Source: VAZQ01 sp963758945 (GTDB taxonomy: Bacteria; Pseudomonadota; Alphaproteobacteria; Rhizobiales; Xanthobacteraceae). Taken from it: a stretch of 64,000 nt of DNA. The position numbers and the translations under genes are program-made. The stretch covers positions 186,001-250,000 of the forward strand of contig CAVWXY010000016.1 of assembly GCA_963758945.1 (NCBI GenBank), written 5' to 3'. Positions 17,198 through 24,929 of the stretch are shown one piece after another (positions within the stretch are counted from its first letter, which is position 1; each line of letters opens with the position of its first letter). The notes under the pieces are model-generated. The model ran no database searches and was not told the DNA's origin. It saw only the letters and a program-made list of their open reading frames with translations.

Positions 17198-19114
17198 ATG
17201 GATGCCGCGCTCAAAACCAAAGAGTTGTCCCTCGCGCAGGGCGCCGATCCGGTGACGACCGAAATCGTCCGCAATGGCCTCATCGCCGCGACCGAGGAGA
17301 TGAAGACCAACCTGATGCGCACCGCCTACAACATGATCATCTATGAGGCGCTCGATTTCACCGTCGGCCTGTTCGATGCGCAAGGCAACACCGTCTCGAT
17401 CGGGCTCGGGCTGCCGATGTTCATCCGCGGCATGAGCGACACGGTGAAGACCAAGATCGCCCACTACGGGATGGAGAATCTCGATCCCGGCGACATTCTG
17501 CTGACCAACGATGCCTACATCACCGGCAGCCATCTCAATCACATGACCTTCACGGTGCCGATCTTCCACGACGGCGAGGTGGTGGCGTTCTCCTGCTGCA
17601 TGGCGCATTGGCCCGACGTCGGTGGCACGCTCGATGGCGCCACCACCGACATCTTCTCCGAAGGGCTGCAAATGCCAATCGTGAAGATCTATCGCAAGGG
17701 CGCGCCCAACGAGGAGCTCATCGCGATCATCAAGACCAATGTGCGGCTTCCCGAGCGCGCGATGGGCGACTTCCGCGCCCAGGTCGCGGCGGTGAAGACC
17801 GGCGAGCGGCGCTTCCTCGAGATGATCGGGAAATACGGCCGCGACGCCGTGCTCGGCGGCATCGCGGCGATCATGGATCACAGCGAGGCGCAGACCCGCG
17901 CGCGCCTGCGCGAAATTCCCGACGGCGTCTACGAGGCGGAATCGTTCATGGACGACGACGGCGTCAAGGTCGGCGAGCGGGTGCCGATCCGGGTGCGGGT
18001 GGAGATTGCGGGCGACCGGATGAAGGTCGATCTCACCGACGTCTCCAAGCAGGTCGCGGGCTTCTACAATTCCGGCGAGACCGCGGGGCGTTCCTGCTGC
18101 CAGGTGGCGTTCAAATGCCTGACCTCGGCGCTCGATCTGCCCATCAACGACGGCCAGTTCCGCGCGCTCGAGATCGTGCTGCCGCCGGGGCGCGTGGTGA
18201 GCGCGCTCAAGCCCGCCGCCATGCGCATGTGGATGACCTATCCCATGACCATCATCGACACCATCTTCAAGGCGCTCGCGCCGGCGATCCCCGACCGCAT
18301 CATCGCGGGCCACCACGCCGACCTCGTGGTCGGCCGCGTGAACGGCCGCCGCCCCAGGGACGACAGCTTCTACATCTATCTCGGCGGCCTGATCGGCGGC
18401 GGCTGGGGCGCCAAGCACGACAGCGACGGCCGCAACGCGACCATCGCCATGAACGACGGCGACACCCATAACGGCCCGTCCGAGCAGGTCGAGGCGAAAT
18501 ATCCGCTGCTGGTCGAGCGCTACGCGCTGCGTCCGGATTCCGGCGGTGCCGGGCGCTTCCGCGGCGGGCTCGGCTGCGAGCAGGTGGTGCAGGCGCGCCA
18601 CGACCTGCGCTTCAACTCGCAGATGGATCGGGTGAAGTGCAAGCCTTGGGGGCTCGACGGCGGACTTTCCGGGTCAGGCAATTCGGTCGCCATCCATCGC
18701 TTCGGCGCCGCCGAGGAGCAGCGCTTCCACAACGGCAAGGCGCTCAACCAGGTCCTGCACGCGGGTGACGCCTATATCCTGCGCTCGGGCGGCGGCGGCG
18801 GCTTCGGCTCGCCGCTCGAGCGCGATCTCGATCGTCTCGCGCGCGACGTGCGCTGCGGCTATGTCGGGAGGGAGGCGGCGGAGAAATATTACGGCGCGGT
18901 GTTCGAGCCCGGCACCGACAGGATCGACGCCGCGGCGACCGCGGCGCGGCGCGCGGAGATGGGTCGCCAGGCGCTGCCCAAGGACGAGCCGATCGCCGAC
19001 ACCGGCGTGCCGCCGCCGGCGCACGCCCACGTTCATGCGCACGACCACGCGCACGAGCGGCTCAGCGAGGAGGAGCGCGTCGCGCTGGCGATGACGGGGC
19101 GCTGCTGCTCGTGA
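17198..19114 (+). CDS. hyuB: Hydantoinase B / 5-oxoprolinase subunit B
   Basis: This 638-aa protein is recognisable by DPVTTEIVRNGLIAATEEM, GDILLTNDAYITGSHLNHM, VAFSCCMAHWPDVGG, GGLIGGGWGAK and the C-terminal SGGGGGFGSP. It is the catalytic partner of HyuA, together hydrolysing cyclic amides with ATP. It starts 3 bases after the fusion gene, so the two are surely co-transcribed. An unusual His-rich tail (about residues 604-617, alternating His) and a terminal Cys-Cys-Ser could bind a metal. Typical HyuB proteins lack this tail as far as I recall. Confidence 0.9.
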   Translation: MDAALKTKELSLAQGADPVTTEIVRNGLIAATEEMKTNLMRTAYNMIIYEALDFTVGLFDAQGNTVSIGLGLPMFIRGMSDTVKTKIAHYGMENLDPGDILLTNDAYITGSHLNHMTFTVPIFHDGEVVAFSCCMAHWPDVGGTLDGATTDIFSEGLQMPIVKIYRKGAPNEELIAIIKTNVRLPERAMGDFRAQVAAVKTGERRFLEMIGKYGRDAVLGGIAAIMDHSEAQTRARLREIPDGVYEAESFMDDDGVKVGERVPIRVRVEIAGDRMKVDLTDVSKQVAGFYNSGETAGRSCCQVAFKCLTSALDLPINDGQFRALEIVLPPGRVVSALKPAAMRMWMTYPMTIIDTIFKALAPAIPDRIIAGHHADLVVGRVNGRRPRDDSFYIYLGGLIGGGWGAKHDSDGRNATIAMNDGDTHNGPSEQVEAKYPLLVERYALRPDSGGAGRFRGGLGCEQVVQARHDLRFNSQMDRVKCKPWGLDGGLSGSGNSVAIHRFGAAEEQRFHNGKALNQVLHAGDAYILRSGGGGGFGSPLERDLDRLARDVRCGYVGREAAEKYYGAVFEPGTDRIDAAATAARRAEMGRQALPKDEPIADTGVPPPAHAHVHAHDHAHERLSEEERVALAMTGRCCS

Positions 19115-19191
19115 GCTGAGCGCGCAATCGTGCCACGCGCACAGTCACGCTTGTAACTTTCATGGCCGCGACTCGCATAGTGTAGGGGTCG

Positions 19192-19400
19192 CGGTGACGG
19201 GTGGGTGCTCGAAGGTCCTCTGGTCATTGAAGACCGTGGGAGAGCTTGGCGCCCCGCCCGTCGTTCCATCGAACCCGAACAGTCTCGCCGGGGCCGCAGA
19301 GCGCGAAGCCCGATTAGGCACGGACGGGTCGCCAGGGACAGCATCACCGTTGGTATCGACGTTTCGAAGAACTGCCTCGATGTCGCCGTGCGTCCGAGTT
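19192..19400 (+). mobile_element. IS110-family relic (left end and first recombinase codons)
   Basis: The 476-bp gap between hyuB and groEL has no intact gene. It contains VGIDVSKNCLDVAVRP (about 19350-19397), the start of an IS110-type DEDD recombinase with its first catalytic Asp. The frame degenerates to FLFPRCCC and stops. The roughly 150 bp before it would be the non-coding end of the element, which in IS110 elements specifies the bridge RNA. No downstream recombinase sequence remains before groEL. Confidence 0.6.
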
Positions 19401-19516
19401 TTCTTTTTCCACGCTGTTGCTGCTAGGCGGCGGCGGTGAAGGCCTTGCCATGATCGTCCCCGTCGAGAGATCACCCACCAGCTTGTAGGACAGCGTCAGA
19501 TTTTCACACCCCCGAG

Positions 19517-19530
19517 TTGATCTTAATCAA
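19517..19530. promoter_or_regulatory. FixK/FNR box upstream of groEL
   Basis: TTGATCTTAATCAA is a perfect TTGAT-N4-ATCAA palindrome 60 bp before the groEL start. The position fits a class II activator site centred near -41.5 of a transcript starting around 19565. Binding by a FixK/FNR/CRP-type regulator is inferred from the consensus. Confidence 0.75.
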
Positions 19531-19590
19531 TGTCAATGGGCGCGGAACGTTTTTCTTGGATGTGAAAGGTGGTCGGTCTGGAGCACTTCA

Positions 19591-21213
19591 ATGGCACATA
19601 AACAGGTCCTGTTTCGTTCCGCCGCCCGTGAAAAGATCTTACGCGGCGCAACGCAGCTCGCCGATGCAGTGCGAGTGACCCTCGGCCCGCGATCGAAATC
19701 AGTCTTGATGGAGAAGAAATGGGGGGCACCGATCGTCTGCAACGATGGCGTCACCATCGCCAAGGCATTCGACCTCAAGGACCCGGAGGAGAATCTCGGT
19801 GCCCAGATGCTGCGCCAGGCAGCGGAGAAAACCGGCGACCTCGTGGGCGACGGGACCAGCACCTCCACCATTCTGGCGCACGCGATCTTCGCGGACGGAT
19901 TGCGAAACGTCGTGGCCGGCGCCAGCGCCATCGAGATCAAGCGCGGGCTGGACCGGGCCACGAAGACCGCGGTCGACGCGCTGAAAGCGCTGTCGCGGCC
20001 GGTCGCCACGCGCAAGGAAAGGGCGCAAGTGGCCACCATCTCCGCCCACAATGATCCGGCCATCGGCGAGCTTGTCGCCTCCGCCATGGAGAAGGTCGGG
20101 GGCGATGGCGTCATCACAGTCGAGGAAGCGAAGACCACCGAGACGGCGCTCGAGGTGGTCGAGGGCATGCAGTTCGACCGCGGGTTCCTCTCCCCCTACT
20201 TCATCACCAGCCCGGAGAAGATGGAGGCGGTGCTGGAGGACGCCTTCGTGCTGCTCTCGGATCGCAAGATCGGCACGCTCAAGGATTTGATTCCGCTGCT
20301 TGAGCAGGTGGCCAAGGCCGCGCGTCCGCTCCTGGTGGTGGCCGAGGATGTGGAGGGCGAGGCGCTTGCAGGCTTAATCGTCAACCAGATCCGCGGCGCG
20401 CTCAAGAGCTGCGCGGTGAAAGCCCCGGGATTCGGCGACCGTCGCAAGGCCATGTTGCAAGACATGGCGGAACTGACGGGAGCCATGGTGGTCGCCGAGG
20501 AATTGGGCCTCACGCTCGAGCATACCACCGTCGAGCAGCTGGGACGCGCCAAACGCGTCGTGGTGGACAAGGACAACACAACGATCATCGGCGGGGGCGG
20601 CGACCGCAAGCGAATCGACGCGCGCATCGAGCAAATCCGCCGCGAGATCGATAAGACGACCAGCGATTACGATCGCGAAAAACTGCAGGAGCGACTGGCC
20701 AAGCTCGCCGGCGGCGTCGCCGTCATCCGCGTCGGCGCCCCGACTGAAGCCGAGATGAAATCGAAGAAGGAGGCCCTCGACGATGCGATCAGCGCCACCA
20801 AGGCCGCGGTGGCGGAGGGAATCGTGCCAGGCGGGGGCTTGGCCTTGCTGCGCTGTACCGAAGCCGTGCAGGCAGAAGAAGCGAAATGCGACGGCGACGA
20901 AAGGACGGGCGTGCAGATCCTCAAACGGGCGCTCGAAATCCCGACGCGCCAGATCGCGGAAAACTCGGCCGTCGACGGCGGGGTCGTGGTCGCCCGTATG
21001 CTCGCCGGCCAGGGCAATTACGGCTTCGATGCCGGCCGCAAGGAATACGTCGACCTGGTCGAGGCTGGCATCATCGATCCCACCAAGGTGTTGCACGTCG
21101 CACTCGAGAACGCCGTGTCTGTCGCAAGCGTGCTCCTGCTGACCGAAGCCACCATGACCGAGATTCCCGAGGCCAAGAAGGAACCGGCGCTGCATCCGGA
21201 AATGGCAATGTGA
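19591..21213 (+). CDS. groEL: Chaperonin GroEL (paralog, GroES absent)
   Basis: This is a 540-aa Cpn60 with the ATP-site GDGTSTST (Asp 87), VEGMQFDRGFLSPYF, GFGDRRKAMLQDMA and IVPGGGLALLR. It folds proteins in a double-ring ATP-driven chamber. It is atypical in ending ...ALHPEMAM rather than the GGM-repeat tail, and in having no groES in front of it. It is therefore probably a secondary, specialised GroEL. A perfect FixK-type box 60 bp upstream and no visible CIRCE element suggest oxygen-responsive rather than HrcA control. Confidence 0.93.
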   Translation: MAHKQVLFRSAAREKILRGATQLADAVRVTLGPRSKSVLMEKKWGAPIVCNDGVTIAKAFDLKDPEENLGAQMLRQAAEKTGDLVGDGTSTSTILAHAIFADGLRNVVAGASAIEIKRGLDRATKTAVDALKALSRPVATRKERAQVATISAHNDPAIGELVASAMEKVGGDGVITVEEAKTTETALEVVEGMQFDRGFLSPYFITSPEKMEAVLEDAFVLLSDRKIGTLKDLIPLLEQVAKAARPLLVVAEDVEGEALAGLIVNQIRGALKSCAVKAPGFGDRRKAMLQDMAELTGAMVVAEELGLTLEHTTVEQLGRAKRVVVDKDNTTIIGGGGDRKRIDARIEQIRREIDKTTSDYDREKLQERLAKLAGGVAVIRVGAPTEAEMKSKKEALDDAISATKAAVAEGIVPGGGLALLRCTEAVQAEEAKCDGDERTGVQILKRALEIPTRQIAENSAVDGGVVVARMLAGQGNYGFDAGRKEYVDLVEAGIIDPTKVLHVALENAVSVASVLLLTEATMTEIPEAKKEPALHPEMAM

Positions 21214-21241
21214 TTGGGGTCGCTCGAATTTAACTCCTGAG

Positions 21242-21400
21242 ATGTCCAATGCGTGCGAAGATCAGCAGCATCTCATCGCCGGCGAAATGCAGCATCGGCT
21301 CAGGAACACGCTCGCAATGCAAACGATTATTCGTCAGAGTCCGGAGCGCAGCGCCAAAGGAGCAGGCGGAATCGTTCGTGCTCGAATAGCGTTGGACTGA
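21242..21400 (+). pseudogene. Fragment of an HWE-type sensor histidine kinase (H-box only)
   Basis: A 52-codon ORF between groEL and the HAD fusion reads ...LIAGEMQHRLRNTLAMQTIIRQ..., closely matching the phospho-acceptor H-box of HWE/HisKA_2 kinases (E-x-x-HRxxNTLA). It then runs into unrelated sequence and a stop at 21400. There is no sensor or ATPase domain around it, so it is a relic rather than a functional kinase. Confidence 0.55.
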
Positions 21401-21426
21401 TCCGCTAGAATGAGCTCGTGGCTCGC

Positions 21427-23127
21427 ATGTTCTTCTTGGCGCTCGCAGCGGATTACGATGGCACGATCGCGCACCATGGCTCGGTGGACGAGAAAACCTG
21501 CAACACGTTGAGACGATTGAAGCACACCGGTCGGCGTCTGATCCTTGTGACCGGTCGAGAACTGGCAGATTTGAAGCATGCATTTCCTGAGGTGGGTCTG
21601 TTCGATCGTGTGGTCACAGAGAACGGCGCGGTAATTTACGATCCGACGTCCGGCGGCGAGGCGGTGGTTGCACCGCCGCCGCCGCCAGGTTTCGTCGAAA
21701 AGCTTATAGCGCGCAACGTGGAGCCGATATCAGTGGGCCATTGCGTTGTTGCAACTTGGGAACCTCATCAAACCGCGATTCTGGAAACGATCCAAGAGCT
21801 CGGCCTCGAACTGAAGATCGTGTTCAACAAGGGGGCGGTTATGGTCCTACCACCGGGGGTTACCAAAGCCTCTGGTCTCGAAGCGGCGCTGACGGAGTTG
21901 GATATATCATCGCGCAACGTTGTCGGGGTTGGCGATGCCGAGAATGACCATGCCTTTCTTGACACGTGCGGTTGCGCCGCGGCCGTGGCCAACGCTCTGC
22001 CGCCAATAAAGGCCAAGGCCGACATTCAACTTGCGGGAGACCACGGTGCTGGTGTCGAAGAGCTGATTCAGCGCATCATTGACGACGAGGAGCGCCTCGT
22101 GTTCTCGACCCGCCTCGGTTTACCGATCGGGACAGATCGAGAGGGGCACAAAGTCCATTTGATGCCACATCAAAACATCCTAGTTGTCGGCGATTCGGGA
22201 TGCGGAAAATCACGATTCGCCAAGATGCTTACCGAAAGGATGGTCGAGAAGGAATTCGAGTTCTGCGTCATTGACCCCGAAGGCGATTACCACGGTCTGC
22301 AGCATTCGGTCGCGGTTGCAGATGGTCTTGCTGCGCCACGGACAGAAGAGGCGTTGAGATTGCTACGTGAGACTGGAGTCAACGTGGTCATCAACGCGGT
22401 GGCCCTCAACGTAGCGGACCGACAGCGGCTCGTTTCGGAGATTTTGGCGCCGATTTCCGAGCTGAAGACTAGGACCGGTCGCCCTCATTGGATCATTGTG
22501 GACGAGGCTCATCAAGTCTTTCCCCCAACGCCCGGCGCCTCGCTCAAGCTGCCCGATGTGTTTCCCGCGACTATCTTCATTGCGGTCAACCCCGAGAGTC
22601 TTTCTGGCGATATATTGAAGAAAATCGATGGAATCATCGCCTTTGGCAAGGCCGGCTCTGACAAACTCGGGCGTCTTCGTAACTCACTTGGGTCTTTAGC
22701 GCAATTCCACGACGTAGAACTTCACGGCGACGAAGCCTTGGTTTGGTTCCGCCATCAGGGTGACGCGGCGATTCCAGTGAACATTGAAGCTCCGCACCAA
22801 TTTCATCGCCGGCACACGGGAAAGTACGCCGTTGGCGACGTCGGAGAATGGCACAGTTTTTATTTTCGCGGGCTGCACAACAAACTCGATTTGCGCGCCA
22901 AGAACATCTGTGAATTCGTCCATATCAGTCGCCGGCTGGACGAGGAAACCTGGGAGCATCACCTAAGGGCCCACGACTACTCGGCCTGGTTTCGCAACGT
23001 CATCAAGGACGAAGAGCTCGCACATGAAGCGGAAAAGATCGAAGACAATCGAGGCTTGAAACCGCATGAAAGCCGCGCCGATATCTGTCGGATGGTTTTG
23101 TCGCGCTACGCGGTACCTTTGTCGTGA
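21427..23127 (+). CDS. HAD-IIB phosphatase fused to a HerA/VirB4-like P-loop ATPase
   Basis: The 566-aa protein has two parts. Residues 1-215 are a Cof-type HAD phosphatase (DYDGTIAHHG nucleophile motif, VTGREL, ENGAVIYD, late motif GVGDAENDHAFLD). Residues 230-500 are a DUF87/HerA-like ATPase (Walker A VVGDSGCGKS, FCVIDPEGDYHGL, Walker B WIIVDEAHQVF). The GTG at 21418 is an alternative start; I chose ATG 21427. Role unknown: perhaps a sugar-phosphate phosphatase controlled by, or delivering to, a nucleotide-driven motor. Codon choice looks less GC-rich than in the neighbours, hinting at a different origin. It follows groEL after a kinase relic and has no clear box of its own. Confidence 0.8.
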   Translation: MFFLALAADYDGTIAHHGSVDEKTCNTLRRLKHTGRRLILVTGRELADLKHAFPEVGLFDRVVTENGAVIYDPTSGGEAVVAPPPPPGFVEKLIARNVEPISVGHCVVATWEPHQTAILETIQELGLELKIVFNKGAVMVLPPGVTKASGLEAALTELDISSRNVVGVGDAENDHAFLDTCGCAAAVANALPPIKAKADIQLAGDHGAGVEELIQRIIDDEERLVFSTRLGLPIGTDREGHKVHLMPHQNILVVGDSGCGKSRFAKMLTERMVEKEFEFCVIDPEGDYHGLQHSVAVADGLAAPRTEEALRLLRETGVNVVINAVALNVADRQRLVSEILAPISELKTRTGRPHWIIVDEAHQVFPPTPGASLKLPDVFPATIFIAVNPESLSGDILKKIDGIIAFGKAGSDKLGRLRNSLGSLAQFHDVELHGDEALVWFRHQGDAAIPVNIEAPHQFHRRHTGKYAVGDVGEWHSFYFRGLHNKLDLRAKNICEFVHISRRLDEETWEHHLRAHDYSAWFRNVIKDEELAHEAEKIEDNRGLKPHESRADICRMVLSRYAVPLS

Positions 23128-23211
23128 CACCCACCTGTTCATCGCCTGGCATTTCTCGCCCTGAGCCACATCAAATCCACGATCGGCTATTTCGGTCCAG
23201 AGCCGGGCACC

Positions 23212-23225
23212 ATGATCTAAATCAA
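23212..23225. promoter_or_regulatory. Imperfect FixK/FNR box (distal) upstream of the desulfurase gene
   Basis: ATGATCTAAATCAA matches TTGAT-N4-ATCAA with one mismatch. It lies 57 bp before a second, perfect box, giving a tandem arrangement. Confidence 0.45.
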
Positions 23226-23281
23226 ACCTCTTTGCACGATGCCCACGGATCGTCGGCTCGATCGCCGTGACCCCGGGGCGA

Positions 23282-23295
23282 TTGATGCAGATCAA
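23282..23295. promoter_or_regulatory. FixK/FNR box upstream of the desulfurase gene
   Basis: TTGATGCAGATCAA is a perfect FixK/FNR-type palindrome 68 bp before the ATG at 23364. Confidence 0.7.
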
Positions 23296-23363
23296 CGGGA
23301 GCAGCCGAAAATCCTCCATGATCTTCACGCTAGCTTGCGCGACCCGCTTGGAATCCCGACGCC

Positions 23364-24635
23364 ATGTCGATCGGACCGTCGCAACGACCGTTTGATCCCG
23401 TCGCGCTCAAGCGCGAATTTCCCGGGCTTGCGGACTGCCGGCTGCATTACCTGGACAATGCTGCGACGGCGCAGATGCCGGAAGTCGTGCTGGATGCCTT
23501 GCGCCGCTTCGAAGTGGAAGCCCGCGCCAATGTGCACGAGGGGATGCACGCGCGGGCGCGCGCGGCGACCGCCGCCTACAATCAGGCGCGCACGCGGGTC
23601 GCACGCTTCCTGCACGCCGGCTCGGAGCAGGAGGTAGTATTCACCTATGGCACGACCTCCTCGATCAATCTGGTGGCGCATTCGTTCGGCGAACTGCTGA
23701 AGCCCGGCGACGAGGTCCTGCTTTCGATTCTCGAACACCACAGCAATCTGGTGCCGTGGCAGCGGCTCGCCGAGCGGCGCGGCGTCCTTCTGCGGTTCCT
23801 GCCAATGACTTCGGACGGGCGGCTCGATCTCGATCGGCTGGACTGCGAACTCACCGCGCGGTGCCGGCTCGTCGCGCTCACGCATTGCTCGAACGTGACC
23901 GGCGCACTGACCGATGTCGGCAGAGTCGTGGCCGCGGCCCGCGCCGTCGGGGCGAAGGTCATGCTCGATGGCGCCCAGCGCGCCCCGCACGGGCCGCTCG
24001 ACCTGCGCAAGCTCGACGTCGACTTCTACGCCTTTTCCGGGCACAAGACCTTTGGGCCCACCGGCATCGGCGTGCTCTGGGGCCGGCGCGATCTGCTCGA
24101 CGCGATGCCGCCGTTCATGACCGGCGGACAGATGATCGAGGAGGTGACGGCGACGCATGCGACCTTCAGATCTCCGCCACGACGCTTCGAAGCCGGGACC
24201 CCGCCGATCGCCGCGGCGATCGGCCTCGGTGCCGCACTTGATTGGATGCAGGCGCTCGACTGGGATGCGGTTCGGGCGTACGAGTTGAGCTTGACCCGCC
24301 GCCTGCTGGACGGGTTGGCCGCGATCGCCGGCGTGCGCGTGCTGGGCCCGCTCGATACGCGCGATCGGCTCGGTGTGACCACGTTCTCCGTCGAGGGCTT
24401 CTCGGCGGAAGAGGTCTGCCGGCGTCTCGATAGCCATGGGGTGGCGTTACGCGGCGGCCATCATTGTGCCCAGCCGCTCGTCCGGGCGTTCGGCGTCGAG
24501 GGCGCGGCGCGCGCAAGCTTGGCGCCCTATAGCCAGGAGGCCGACGTCGCGGCGTTGTTGCTGGGGCTCGAAGAGCTGGTGCGGAGCATGCGAAGGCCAT
24601 CGCTTCGCCGTCAACCGGTGAGAACCGCCCGGTGA
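23364..24635 (+). CDS. Cysteine desulfurase-like class V aminotransferase (SufS group)
   Basis: This 423-aa PLP enzyme has LHYLDNAATAQMP, the sugar-of-active-site region ILEHHSNLVPW, Schiff-base Lys in FSGHKTFGPTG, and a Cys in RGGHHCAQP at the position of the SufS persulfide cysteine. It would release sulfur from cysteine (or Se from selenocysteine). No suf or isc partner gene is nearby, so it may serve a stress-time sulfur supply or an unknown substrate. Two FixK-type boxes lie upstream. It is convergent with the acyl carrier protein gene. Confidence 0.88.
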   Translation: MSIGPSQRPFDPVALKREFPGLADCRLHYLDNAATAQMPEVVLDALRRFEVEARANVHEGMHARARAATAAYNQARTRVARFLHAGSEQEVVFTYGTTSSINLVAHSFGELLKPGDEVLLSILEHHSNLVPWQRLAERRGVLLRFLPMTSDGRLDLDRLDCELTARCRLVALTHCSNVTGALTDVGRVVAAARAVGAKVMLDGAQRAPHGPLDLRKLDVDFYAFSGHKTFGPTGIGVLWGRRDLLDAMPPFMTGGQMIEEVTATHATFRSPPRRFEAGTPPIAAAIGLGAALDWMQALDWDAVRAYELSLTRRLLDGLAAIAGVRVLGPLDTRDRLGVTTFSVEGFSAEEVCRRLDSHGVALRGGHHCAQPLVRAFGVEGAARASLAPYSQEADVAALLLGLEELVRSMRRPSLRRQPVRTAR

Positions 24636-24671
24636 ATACGGGACTGGGCCTCGCGCCCGCGTTGCGGTTCG

Positions 24672-24929
24672 TCAGGCCTCGCCTGGTCCCAACTTCGTCC
24701 GCAGATATGTTACCGCGCCATCGAGCGTAATGAGCTTGGGATAGTCGAGCTCCGGGATATCGACACCGAGACGATGGTGGACGGCGATGACGAAGTTGAG
24801 GAAATCCATGGAGTCGATATCCAGCGTCTCGCGCAAATCCGCTGAGGGATCGAGCGTCTGCAAATCCATTTCGGGCGCGATGTTCCCGAGCTCCTCTTGC
24901 AGCACGGCGCGAATGTCTGCTTCGGTCAT
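24672..24929 (-). CDS. Acyl carrier protein
   Basis: This 85-aa protein has the 4'-phosphopantetheine attachment motif DIDSMDFLNF (Ser 40) and the four-helix ACP pattern. Its ATG overlaps the stop of the E2 gene (ATGA), so it is translationally coupled as the last gene of the ligase-E1-E2 operon. It is a specialised ACP rather than the fatty-acid AcpP (no fab genes nearby). It may accept acyl groups made by the dehydrogenase complex or the ligase; this is inference. Confidence 0.88.
   Translation of the reverse strand: MTEADIRAVLQEELGNIAPEMDLQTLDPSADLRETLDIDSMDFLNFVIAVHHRLGVDIPELDYPKLITLDGAVTYLRTKLGPGEA

Noticed and set aside
22154..22175. Another FixK-type site (TTGATGCCACATCAA)
   Set aside because: The spacer is 5 rather than 4 bases and it lies inside the HAD-ATPase coding region.
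21427..23127. HerA-type anti-phage defence system
   Set aside because: No NurA, SIR2, DUF4297 or other nuclease partner is adjacent; neighbours are chaperonin and metabolic genes, and the N-terminal domain is a HAD phosphatase.
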